Shown here one piece after another: positions 25,904 to 33,902 of a stretch of 64,000 nt of DNA; position 1 is the first letter of the stretch, and every line of letters begins with the position of its first letter. The translations under genes and the position numbers were made by a program. The DNA is taken from contig JAXMAB010000006.1 in assembly GCA_046350655.1 (NCBI GenBank), positions 186,001 through 250,000 on the forward strand, written 5' to 3'. A model generated the notes under the pieces. That model saw nothing but the letters and a program-made list of their open reading frames with translations. It did no database searches and had not been told where the DNA came from. The stretch comes from JAEUHO01 sp046350655 (GTDB lineage Bacteria; Planctomycetota; PLA2; JAEUHO01).

Positions 25904-25978
25904 GCCCTGGTAGCTCAGCGGTAGAGCACCGCTTTCGTAAAGCGGGGGTCGTCGGTTCAAATCCGACCCGGGGCTCCA
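25904..25978 (+). tRNA. tRNA-Thr (anticodon CGU)
   Basis: A complete cloverleaf: acceptor GCCCTGG / CCGGGGC, D arm GCTC...GAGC with AGCGGTA loop, anticodon stem CCGCT / AGCGG around loop TTCGTAA giving anticodon CGT, and T arm GTCGG TTCAAAT CCGAC. Discriminator T and an encoded CCA end it at 25978. CGU reads ACG threonine codons, common in this G+C-rich genome. Confidence 0.97.
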
Positions 25979-26355
25979 TCTCCTACGGCCGTCGTTCGCG
26001 CGTAAACGCGCGATTCGGGCGAACGGGCCGCGACCCGCGCGATCGCGGGTCCCCCCGAGCCGACCGACCCCGAGCGACCGGCACCGACGGGGACCGACCG
26101 CGAGATCCACACCCAGTTGCCCACCCGCCCGTCGCGGCAGGGGGCTGGGGCGCCGCGAGGACGGAGATGCGGATCGGGCCGTACGGCCCGCCGGGGGCGC
26201 CGGTCGCCCCAACGTCCGCCGCGCCCGGGAGCGCCCGCGTGCGTGGCACCCGCGCGCCCAGTGGGGCTCCCGCGCGTCGCAGCCGCGGGGGGATGGGGCC
26301 GCCTGTGCCGCCGCGACCGCCGTGGGTTACTGCCACGCCCGGTACGATCGGCAGG
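25979..26355. other. Intergenic spacer after tRNA-Thr
   Basis: 377 nt with no gene I can support. CGCGCGTAAACGCGCG at about 25996-26011 is a short hairpin right after the tRNA and might end its transcript, though no T-run follows. I looked for a second copy of the tRNA 3' end around the integrase island and did not find one. Confidence 0.4.
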
Positions 26356-28563
26356 ATGAGGCGCACGGTCATCAGAGTCGGGATTGCGGTCGTGCTCGGC
26401 GCATCCCTCGCAGCGCGTGGAGACGGAGACGACAAGGAACGTCCGCAGGCGAGTCCGCCGACGAGCTGGGCCGTTCGCGACGTGCCCGATCCCTTCGAGG
26501 GCACGGCGGACCTCGTCGAAAAGCCCACCGCGCTCGCCGTGCGGGTCGTCGATCAGTCGGGCCGCGGGATCCCCGGCGCGAGGATCCACTACGTCGGGGA
26601 AGCGACGCATCCGCTGCCCCGGCTCGTCAACGAGACGGACGACATCCTCTACGGCCCGACCGACGAGTGGGGCCGCCTGCGAGTCGAGGAGCCACAGGTT
26701 TCGTGGGACCACATGCTCGTCGTGGCGGACGGGTACGCGCCCTGCAACGAGTGGCGTGGGGAAGGTTCGGATTCGGTCTGTCGACTCGCCCGTGGAGAGG
26801 ATCTCCCGGTCACGGTCCTCGACCCCCTCGACCGCCCCGTCGCCAACGCCCTCGTCGGCTACCGCCTCTACTGCGGCCATACGCCCGACGTGCGCCAGGC
26901 GAGGACGGACGTAACGGGTCGTGCTGTGCTGCCGCACATCGACCGGCGCGACACCAAGTGGCTCTGGCCGATCGCCGAGTCGATCGCGTCGGAGGACTTC
27001 GCGGTGGCCGACGGCTACCCCTTCTCGCGCCGCGGGATCGTGCTGCGGCCGGACTGGGGCGCTGTTCTCGAGGGGACGGTCGTCGATGCGAAGGGTGCGC
27101 CGGTCGCGGGAGCCGCGGTGGGAAGCGCTTCGTGGCACCGGGGTCCCTGGACGTTCACCGACGCCAAGGGGGCGTTTCGACTTCGGGGGCTCGAGCCGTT
27201 CGACGCCGTCCAGGTCGACCCCGACGACGAGACCTTCGGGAAGGAGACGTCCGCGGACGCGACGGCGGTCCCCGGTGTGGTGGTGAAGGTGCGTCTGCCG
27301 GCGCCTGCCGGCGCGCCTGCGATCCCCGCAGAGCCGACGTTTCCGGTCCGAGTGCGGAGCTCCGATCCGGCGCACCCGATCGTCGAAGGCGACAGCCTCA
27401 TCGCCTACCGCATCGCGGACGGCACGGCCGTCGGGCGTTTCGCCCGCGGCGAAGATGGGGTGCCCGAGTTGGCGCTTCCCGCCGGGACGTGGGTCGTGCG
27501 CCTGTGGGGGTGGCTGTCGAACGGCGGCCGCGGTGAGGCGAAGGTCGAGGTGAGAGGACCCACGGATGTCGCCGTGCCGCGGGCCCCGACCCGGGCATTG
27601 GCCGTCGACGCGAGCGCGCTGACCGAGGACGACCAGGTCTGGCTCGGCGCCGCCGGAGTCTCGGCCGACGTGACGATCGCGGCGCGCAAGGGGGCGATCT
27701 CCCTGCCGGTCGTGGGCGATGCCGTCCTGCGCGTGCGTCGTGCACCCCGCGTCCGCTCGATCCACGTGCTGCCGGCAGTCCCGGGCGCGCCGCCGCTGCG
27801 GCTGCTGCCGCCCGACGCGACGAAGATCACCGTGCGCCTGCGCGGGTCCGGCGATGCGGAGGTCAAGGCCGGCGTACGGCTCGAGACTCGGCTCCCCACG
27901 TTCCTAAGCGAGGAGGACGAGGAGGTCGAGACCGAGGCTCTGCCGCTGGCGACGGAGTCGATCGGCCTCGCATGGTTCATCGCGCGACCGAAGGACGACA
28001 AGCTCGCGGGTGCCGCGGTGGAAGTCGACCTCTCGGACGGCGAGTTGCCCACGATCGACCTCGGGGAGCTTCGCTTCCCCGAGCGGTCGTCCCTGGTTGT
28101 CGCGATCGAGCCGCCGGCTGGCGTCGCAGCCGAGGACACGTTCGTCAGGGGCGTGGTCCCCAACATCGACTGGGGCTGGCTCACGACTGCAGCCGCGGAG
28201 GAGCCGAACCGCCTTCCCTTCTCACTCCCCGCCGGCTCGGTTCTGGTCGGCAGCGCGAGGAACTGCATGGCCGTGCGCGTGCCGGCCGACGGCCCCGGTC
28301 CCTACCGGGTCGCGTGGCCGAAGGGTGCCCTCGAAGTCGTGGTCCCTACCGCGACCGGGGAGATCCTCGATCGCGTGCAGGTGCTCGTCGACGGCGAGCG
28401 GTTCGAGGCCGGCGCCGCGCGGAGAGTCGTCTGGGTCGGCGGCATCGCGGCGGGCGAGCATCGCGTCCTCGTCTCGGCGCCTGGTCGCAAGGCGCGCGAG
28501 TACAAGGCGACCTGGGCGGACGGCGAGACGAAGTGGCTCTCGGCGGACCTGCCGTCGCGCTGA
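26356..28563 (+). CDS. Exported protein with carboxypeptidase-regulatory-like (Ig-like) domains
   Basis: The 735-aa product starts MRRTVIRVGIAVVLGASLAA, a signal peptide. It has at least two CarboxypepD_reg-like units with the pattern AVRVVDQSGRGIPGARIHYV and AVLEGTVVDAKGAPVAGAAV ... DAKGAFRLRGLEP, found in large secreted Planctomycete and Myxococcal proteins. No catalytic motif is visible. Base use is less extreme than its neighbours (more A/T at third positions), and it lies between tRNA-Thr and an integrase, so recent acquisition is possible. A GCAGG precedes the ATG. Confidence 0.75.
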   Translation: MRRTVIRVGIAVVLGASLAARGDGDDKERPQASPPTSWAVRDVPDPFEGTADLVEKPTALAVRVVDQSGRGIPGARIHYVGEATHPLPRLVNETDDILYGPTDEWGRLRVEEPQVSWDHMLVVADGYAPCNEWRGEGSDSVCRLARGEDLPVTVLDPLDRPVANALVGYRLYCGHTPDVRQARTDVTGRAVLPHIDRRDTKWLWPIAESIASEDFAVADGYPFSRRGIVLRPDWGAVLEGTVVDAKGAPVAGAAVGSASWHRGPWTFTDAKGAFRLRGLEPFDAVQVDPDDETFGKETSADATAVPGVVVKVRLPAPAGAPAIPAEPTFPVRVRSSDPAHPIVEGDSLIAYRIADGTAVGRFARGEDGVPELALPAGTWVVRLWGWLSNGGRGEAKVEVRGPTDVAVPRAPTRALAVDASALTEDDQVWLGAAGVSADVTIAARKGAISLPVVGDAVLRVRRAPRVRSIHVLPAVPGAPPLRLLPPDATKITVRLRGSGDAEVKAGVRLETRLPTFLSEEDEEVETEALPLATESIGLAWFIARPKDDKLAGAAVEVDLSDGELPTIDLGELRFPERSSLVVAIEPPAGVAAEDTFVRGVVPNIDWGWLTTAAAEEPNRLPFSLPAGSVLVGSARNCMAVRVPADGPGPYRVAWPKGALEVVVPTATGEILDRVQVLVDGERFEAGAARRVVWVGGIAAGEHRVLVSAPGRKAREYKATWADGETKWLSADLPSR

Positions 28564-28710
28564 ACCTCGTCTTGCCTCGGCCGCATGGCACGCGAAGGGC
28601 AGGAACTACACGGACAGGCGCGGCCCTGGCGTCCGTGGGAGCGGGTGCCGCGCTCCGCTTGCGACGCGCCTGCGGAGCGACAACGCGACGGTAACCGCGC
28701 CGCCGAAGCG

Positions 28711-29991
28711 CTACGAGCCGACCTCGCGTTCTCCACGACCTCGGCGCGCGTCGGGCGTCGCGAGGGCGTCGCCCAGCGCGGCCATCGCCTTGCGCCCGCT
28801 CTCGGGCGCGAAGTGCGCGTAGCGCATCGTGACCGAGATCGTGCTGTGCCCGAGCACGCGCGCGATGTCGAGCAGCGGGATGCCACCGGCGGCGAGGAGA
28901 CTCGCAGCTGTGTGCCGGAGGCAGTGGAACGTCACCGCGCCGCGCTTTGACGCCGGGATCCCGTCCCCGACCGCTTCGATCGCGTTGTCCCACAGGCCGC
29001 GGAGCAAGCCGACCTTGAGCGGCGCACCGTTGGGCGCGAGGAACACGCGGTCGCTGCCGTCGAGCGCCGGGAGCGGACGGCGTGAGCGCAGGTCGGCAAG
29101 CACGTCGAAGAGCGCGGTCGTCATCGGGATCACGCGCCCGCGGCCCGCCTTCTCCGTCGCCGGGGCGATCACGATCTCGCGCCGCTCCATGTCCACGTCG
29201 CGCCAGCACAGGGCGAGCAGTTCGCCCCGGCGGGCGCCCGTGTGGAGCGCCGCGATGACGAGGGGCCGAAGCGAGGGGGCGCAGGCCGCGGCGAACGCGC
29301 GGGACTCCTCCGCGCTGAGGTAGGTCTCTCGCGCGCGACCTTTCTCCGAAAGCCGCTCGACCTTGCGCGCGGGGTTGTCGTCCACGAAGCCGGCCTTGAT
29401 CGCCCAGCGGTAGAGCGCCGAGATCAGGTTCAGGTCCTTGTTGATCGTCGCGGGCGAGGCGCCCTGGAGCGTCCGCCTCTCCATCCGGTCGGGCGCCACG
29501 CGGAAGGCCGCGAGCGTCTCGCGCGGCCTTCGCGCGCGGAGCCGCTCGACGGTGCGGCCCTCGTGGCGGGCTTCGACCCACCGGAGGAGGTCGGCGGGCT
29601 GGATGTCGGCGAGGCGCTTGTTGGCCCAGCGCGCCCGCGAGAGCGCTCCGAGCCGGTAGCGGTCGTCGGCGAGGCTTGACGGGCGCTTCCTCGTCGCCGC
29701 GTACTCGAGGTACTTGGCGGTCGCCTCGCGGAAGGTGAGCCGCGTCCCGCAGAAGTCACCGAAGACGTGCGCGAGCACTTCGTCGAGATCGACGCCGCGC
29801 TCAAGCAGCACGCGAACCTCGCGGCGCTTCTGGTCCGCGAGGGCGTACGTGGATCCGCCCGCCCTGCGAACCCGGCGTCCCTTCCAGATGAAGTCCACCG
29901 AGAACGTCCGGCGGCCCGGGGTCTGGTAGACCATCCCGAACTCGCTGCGGCGGGCGTCGGCTGCGGCGGGTTTGGTGGTGCGGGTCCTCAT
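28711..29991 (-). CDS. Tyrosine-type site-specific recombinase (phage-type integrase)
   Basis: The 426-aa protein has an N-terminal Arm/SAM-like region and a C-terminal catalytic domain with the full set: Arg in LHTGARRGELLAL, Lys region IAPATEKAGRGRVIP, HCLRHTAASLL (H-x-x-R), GHSTISVTMRYAHF (His and nucleophile Tyr). It is intact and so probably active or recently active. ATG 29991 (MRTRTTKPAAADARR) is preferred; an ATG at 30021 is possible. It is the left-most gene of a small island whose other genes are upstream of it on the same strand. Confidence 0.93.
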   Translation of the reverse strand: MRTRTTKPAAADARRSEFGMVYQTPGRRTFSVDFIWKGRRVRRAGGSTYALADQKRREVRVLLERGVDLDEVLAHVFGDFCGTRLTFREATAKYLEYAATRKRPSSLADDRYRLGALSRARWANKRLADIQPADLLRWVEARHEGRTVERLRARRPRETLAAFRVAPDRMERRTLQGASPATINKDLNLISALYRWAIKAGFVDDNPARKVERLSEKGRARETYLSAEESRAFAAACAPSLRPLVIAALHTGARRGELLALCWRDVDMERREIVIAPATEKAGRGRVIPMTTALFDVLADLRSRRPLPALDGSDRVFLAPNGAPLKVGLLRGLWDNAIEAVGDGIPASKRGAVTFHCLRHTAASLLAAGGIPLLDIARVLGHSTISVTMRYAHFAPESGRKAMAALGDALATPDARRGRGEREVGS

Positions 29992-30058
29992 CGTCGTGCG
30001 CCCCGCGCGGGGGCCGGGCACCGTGTGGCGTCCCGGCCCGTCGCAGGGCCCTCGTGGG

Positions 30059-30454
30059 CTACGAGGCCTCCTTTGCCGTCTCGGGCTTCGCGTCCTTGGC
30101 AGGCGCCTTCGGTGCGGGGCGGGGGGAGAGACCCCACCACGCGATGCCGTTGATCGACGCCGCGCCCGTGATCTCCTTCGCGAGCGCCGAGAGGCTCCGG
30201 TACGACGCGCCCTTGAAGGTGAAGTCGCTCTCGCCGACCGTCACCTCGTACGTCTTCCCGTGCCAGGCCCGCTGGACGACCGTCCCGGCCTTGGGGAGCC
30301 GCGGGTCGCGCTCGCGCGGGGCGCTCGGCGTCCGGGGCGCCTTCGCCGTCGCGGGGGCCGCGGCATCCTTCGTCGCCGCCTCCGCGATGGTCCCGCGCTG
30401 CTTCGCGCCGGGCGTCTTCGACCTCGGGGCAGGGTGCTTGCGCTTCGTGCTCAT
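30059..30454 (-). CDS. DUF2924-like small protein of the integrase island
   Basis: The C-terminal half reads LPKAGTVVQRAWHGKTYEVT, then DFTFKGASYRSLSALAKEIT and SINGIAWWGL, the pattern of DUF2924 proteins found on phages and integrative elements. The N-terminal half is a basic Ala/Pro/Lys tail (MSTKRKHPAPRSKTPGAKQR). 131 aa. The ATG overlaps the previous stop (ATGA). Function unknown; proximity to the integrase fits a mobile-element gene. Confidence 0.75.
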   Translation of the reverse strand: MSTKRKHPAPRSKTPGAKQRGTIAEAATKDAAAPATAKAPRTPSAPRERDPRLPKAGTVVQRAWHGKTYEVTVGESDFTFKGASYRSLSALAKEITGAASINGIAWWGLSPRPAPKAPAKDAKPETAKEAS

Positions 30455-30606
30455 GTCGTTGCTCCAGGGCGCCGTCGGGCACTCGCTCGCGGCGTCGTCG
30501 CACTGACGCTCGTCCTCGCCGACAGCTCAAGTCCCTTCCGAGGACGCCGCATCTCGCGCCCGTCACGGGACTTCGGGCGTTGAGCAGGGCGGCGATCGGG
30601 CGTCAT
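30451..30606 (-). CDS. Very small basic protein in the island operon
   Basis: 51 aa, MTPDRRPAQRPKSRDGREMR followed by a basic low-complexity tail. Its main support is position: ATGA overlaps with both the upstream stop (30603-30606) and the downstream start (30451-30454), keeping an unbroken coupled chain. It has no recognisable domain and may be only a translational bridge. Confidence 0.45.
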   Translation of the reverse strand: MTPDRRPAQRPKSRDGREMRRPRKGLELSARTSVSATTPRASARRRPGATT

Positions 30607-30959
30607 GCGCGCCTCCTCTCCGGGTGGGGGGGAGGCAGGTGCGTGGCCCACGCGGGCGGCCGCGCGACCGGCACGGGCGTCCGCGGCACCGCGTGGACCT
30701 CGCGCTCGGCCAGTGCCTCGAGGATCGAGGTGCGACGGAGGATCAACCTCCGCCCCAGCCGCGTGAACGGGCCCCAGGTTCCGGCGAGAATCTGCCTGCA
30801 CACCGCGCTCGTGGTCATGCCGACGGCCGCGGCGAGGATCGCGGGCGTCACGAGGTCGGGGAGAGCTCCCGCGTGCGCGATGGGGGCCCGGTCGCGGGAA
30901 GCGGAGTCGTGCGAGGGGATCTCGTCCGCGTCGCGGGGATGGGGCGCCGGAGCGATCAC
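30603..30959 (-). CDS. Helix-turn-helix (AlpA/excisionase-like) protein
   Basis: 118 aa. The core LVTPAILAAAVGMTTSAVCR, then GPFTRLGRRLILRRTSILEA, has the order expected for a MerR/AlpA-type DNA-binding helix-turn-helix used by excisionases. GTG start at 30959 overlaps the upstream stop (GTGA). It would be the natural recombination directionality factor for the integrase downstream; that role is inferred. Confidence 0.7.
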   Translation of the reverse strand: MIAPAPHPRDADEIPSHDSASRDRAPIAHAGALPDLVTPAILAAAVGMTTSAVCRQILAGTWGPFTRLGRRLILRRTSILEALAEREVHAVPRTPVPVARPPAWATHLPPPHPERRRA

Positions 30960-31198
30960 GCGCCCTCCTTCGGCGAGCCTCGCGCCGGGGTTGCCTCCAC
31001 GAGCACGTAGCCGTTCAGCGGGGCTCTCTCGACGCAGTGCGCGACCCGGTGCCCGAGGAAGGCGCGAGGATCCGCCCCGTCTCCGGCGCCGTGGACGTGA
31101 CGGCCGGCACAGAGCGGGCAACGCGCCACGACCCAGGTCCACGCGCCACCGTGCTGGGCGGGTCGAACAAGGATGGCGTGAGCGATGGGGTAGATCAC
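30956..31198 (-). CDS. Small zinc-ribbon-like protein of the mobile island
   Basis: About 80 aa from GTG 31198 (VIYPIAHAILVRPAQHGGAW), with RCPLCAGRHVHGAG and GHRVAHCVE: the CxxC-H...H...C pattern of small proteins common on phage and integrative elements of G+C-rich bacteria. GGAG lies 8 nt before the GTG; an ATG at 31231 in the same frame is an alternative. It starts the coupled chain leading to the excisionase-like protein. Confidence 0.65.
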   Translation of the reverse strand: MIYPIAHAILVRPAQHGGAWTWVVARCPLCAGRHVHGAGDGADPRAFLGHRVAHCVERAPLNGYVLVEATPARGSPKEGA

Positions 31199-31316
31199 GA
31201 GGGAATCTCCGCGCGGTGGAACGAGTGGCATTCCGACGTCGGCCTCGACGGACGCCCGACGGGTGTGCTCATGGGGCTCGCGGGGACGGGGCGCGTTCGC
31301 GTTGCGTCCGTGGGAA

Positions 31317-31523
31317 TCACGACCAATCCCTCGTCACGGCCTCGATGACGTGAGGCGCTTCCGCAGGAGTGATCCCGACGCCTTCGACGGGCCACGCGCC
31401 CGGGTTGCGCCAGAGACGCACGCCCTTCGGCGACACGAGCACGCGGAGGGGACCCCACGCCCTGGCGATGTGCGGAGGGATCGGTCCCGTCACCGAATCG
31501 AGGAGCGGTCCGAGCTCTCCCAC
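31317..31523 (-). CDS. Small hypothetical protein at the island edge
   Basis: 68 aa, MGELGPLLDSVTGPIPPHIA..., ending EAPHVIEAVTRDWS. Base use matches the island, not the cytochrome operon that begins a few bases to its right. Pattern WGPLRVLVSPKGVRLWRNPG looks like real protein but I do not recognise it. Its start codon lies within about 10 bases of where cytochrome b homology begins. Confidence 0.5.
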   Translation of the reverse strand: MGELGPLLDSVTGPIPPHIARAWGPLRVLVSPKGVRLWRNPGAWPVEGVGITPAEAPHVIEAVTRDWS

Positions 31524-32190
31524 GAACCAGGGGATCTACGTCCTGCACGTGGCCGTCCTGCCCTTCGCGATGCTCGTGCTGATCGGCCTCCACTTCTGGC
31601 GCGTCCGCAAGGACGGCGGCCTCGCCCGGCCCGCGACGCCCGAGGGCAAGCCCGAGCGCACCCCGCTCGCGCCCGCCGAGCTGCCCGCCTTCGACCGCTT
31701 CCCGGCGACGCCGGCCAAGACCTACGGCCTCATGGCCGTGGTGCCGCTGCGCACCCCGCAGACCGGCGGCGACGTCGAGAAGCAGGTCCCGTCGTGGCCG
31801 TCGGCGCTCGCCCGCGAGCTGCTGCTGCTGACGTTCACGCTCCTGCTGCTCTCGGTGGCCGCGATCCTCTGGGACGCGCCGCTCGAGGGCATCGCCGACC
31901 CGTCGCACCCGCCGAACCCCGCCAAGGCGCCGTGGTACTTCCTCGGCCTGCAGGAGATGGTGTCCTACGACGCCTTCTGGGGCGGCATCGGCATCCCCGG
32001 CCTCCTGGTCGGGCTCGCGCTCCTGGCCCCGTACCTCGAGCGCCGCTCCGGCGGCGAGGGGACGTGGTTCCACCCGAAGCGCTCGGCCGTCAACTGGCTC
32101 TTCCTCTCCGTGCTCGCGACCCTCGCGGTGCTGACGCTCGTCGGCACGTTCTTCCGCGGGGCGAACTGGGCGTTCACCACCCCCTGGTAG
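31524..32190 (+). pseudogene. 5'-truncated cytochrome b (C-terminal half) of a bc-type complex
   Basis: The frame reads IYVLHVAVLPFAMLVLIGLH, FWRVRKDGG, then PNPAKAPWYFLGLQEMVSYD, the C-terminal quinol-oxidase-site region of menaquinol cytochrome b subunits, and ends in membrane helices and a stop at 32190. The four N-terminal helices with the haem-ligand histidine pairs and any Rieske gene are missing. Homology begins exactly where island sequence ends (about 31525). Either the island insertion or a rearrangement removed the 5' half, or the contig is mis-joined here. The downstream cytochrome genes are intact and follow at once. Confidence 0.8.
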
Positions 32191-32198
32191 GAGCGGCC

Positions 32199-33902
32199 AT
32201 GTTCATCCGCAACGCCCTCTTCGCCACGAGCCTCGCCTTCACCGGCGTCGTCGCCGGCGTGATCTTCACGGCGACCGACGAGCCCTGGCGGCACCACCAG
32301 TCCGCGTACTACGACGCGGCGCTGGGCCGCGCCGCCAACCAGACCGTCAAGGACGCCATCCGGCAGGCCGGCCTCGAGATCAAGCAGGACCGCCTCACGG
32401 GCGTGGGCCCCGAGGCCCGCGTGGACCGGTGCCGCACGTGCCACATGGCCGTCGACGACCCGGCGTTCAAGGACGGCAAGGAGCCGCTGCGGACGCACCC
32501 CGAGGTCAAGGGCCACGCCTTCAGCGAGTTCGGCTGCACCATCTGCCACGAGGGCAACGGGCGGGCCATCACCGAGAAGGAGGCCCACGGCACGGAGGAC
32601 CCGCACGCCCTCGAGCCGATCCTGACGGCGCCCTACATCGAGTCGTCGTGCGCGCGCTGCCACCCGGAGCCGTACCTCGACGAGACGCCGCACTTGAAGC
32701 GCGGCCGCGAGCTCTTCGAGAAGTACGCGTGCGTCGGCTGCCACACCGTGCGCGGCGTCTCGCGCGGCACCCTCGGGCCCGACCTCACGGACGTCGGCAA
32801 CCGGTGGCCGCTGGCCTACCTGCGCGAGTCGATCCTCGTGCCGACCGCCAACGCGCCCCTCTCGCAGATGCCCCAGCTCAAGATGCCGTTGCAGGACGTC
32901 ACCGACCTCGTGGTGTTCCTGAAGAGCCGGCGCGGGCGGACGCTCGTCGAGGACCCGATCACGGTCCGCACGAAGACGCGCGCCTGGAAGGAGCAGACGC
33001 CGCCGGAGGTCCCCGTGACCCCCGAGACCGGCGCGGAGTCGGTGAAGCGCCGCGCCTGCGTCGCGTGCCACAAGCTCGGCGACGCCGACGGCGGGCTCGC
33101 CCCGGACCTCTCGTTCGTCGGGCTGGTCCGGACGCCGGACTACATCGAGCGCCACCTCGCGGACCCGCGTCGCGACACGCCGGACAGCAACATGCCGAAC
33201 TTCTGGATGGCGCCGACCGAACGGCAGGCCATCGCGAAGTTCCTGACGGAGAACAAGTCGTACCAGGCGCCCGCGACGCCCGCCGAGCAGTACAAGACGC
33301 TCTGCGTGCGCTGCCACGGCGAGAAGGGCGACGGCAACGGGCCCGCCGCCCACAACCTCGTGCCCCGGCCGCGGCAGTTCACGAACGCCCGCTTCTTCGA
33401 CTGGCTGCCGAAGGACCGGGCCTGGCGCGCCATCCGCAAGGGCGTCCCCGGGACCGCGATGCCCCCCTTCGAGCAGGTGCTCACGGACGAGCAGGCCCAG
33501 GCGCTGTTCGCGTGGGTCCGGCAGGAGTTCAGCGGCGGCGACAAGCCCTCGAAGGCGACCCTCCGCAAGCTCCCCGAGCGCAACCCGGTCGCGTGGACGC
33601 CCGAGGCGTTCGAGCGCACGCGGGCCGTGTTCCGCCAGCGGTGCTTCGGCTGCCACGGCCTCCTCGGCGACGGCAAGGGGCCCAACGCCCCGGACCTGCT
33701 GCCCCGGCCGCGCAACCTGATGAACCGCCCGTTCCTCACCCCGATCGACGACCTCCGGCTCTACGAGTCGATCACGTACGGCGTGGTCGGCACCGGGATG
33801 CCGGCATGGGACTTCCTCCCCGAGGACCAGCGCTGGGACCTCGTGAACTACGTGCGAGGCCTCTCCCACACCGGAGCGGCCGCGGAAAGGAGCAAGAAGT
33901 GA
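32199..33902 (+). CDS. Membrane-anchored heptahaem c-type cytochrome
   Basis: 567 aa with an N-terminal anchor (LFATSLAFTGVVAGVIFTAT) and seven CXXCH haem sites: CRTCH (about residue 79), CTICH, CARCH, CVGCH, CVACH, CVRCH and CFGCH (about 482). The first three resemble a triheme module, the last four are mono-haem cytochrome c folds in tandem. It follows the cytochrome b remnant by 8 nt and overlaps ccoN, so it probably takes electrons from the quinol-oxidising b subunit and passes them to the cbb3 oxidase, replacing c1 and soluble c. GGAGCGG precedes the ATG. Confidence 0.9.
   Translation: MFIRNALFATSLAFTGVVAGVIFTATDEPWRHHQSAYYDAALGRAANQTVKDAIRQAGLEIKQDRLTGVGPEARVDRCRTCHMAVDDPAFKDGKEPLRTHPEVKGHAFSEFGCTICHEGNGRAITEKEAHGTEDPHALEPILTAPYIESSCARCHPEPYLDETPHLKRGRELFEKYACVGCHTVRGVSRGTLGPDLTDVGNRWPLAYLRESILVPTANAPLSQMPQLKMPLQDVTDLVVFLKSRRGRTLVEDPITVRTKTRAWKEQTPPEVPVTPETGAESVKRRACVACHKLGDADGGLAPDLSFVGLVRTPDYIERHLADPRRDTPDSNMPNFWMAPTERQAIAKFLTENKSYQAPATPAEQYKTLCVRCHGEKGDGNGPAAHNLVPRPRQFTNARFFDWLPKDRAWRAIRKGVPGTAMPPFEQVLTDEQAQALFAWVRQEFSGGDKPSKATLRKLPERNPVAWTPEAFERTRAVFRQRCFGCHGLLGDGKGPNAPDLLPRPRNLMNRPFLTPIDDLRLYESITYGVVGTGMPAWDFLPEDQRWDLVNYVRGLSHTGAAAERSKK

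Noticed and set aside
25904..25978. tRNA-Thr as the integration site of the island
   Set aside because: No second copy of the tRNA 3' end was found near the integrase or at the right edge.
28591..31569. 14-bp inverted match CGCGAAGGGCAGGA / TCCTGCCCTTCGCG at the two ends of the island as attachment sites
   Set aside because: Attachment sites of an integrated element should be direct repeats, and a 14-bp match can arise by chance in such G/C-rich DNA; kept only as a note.
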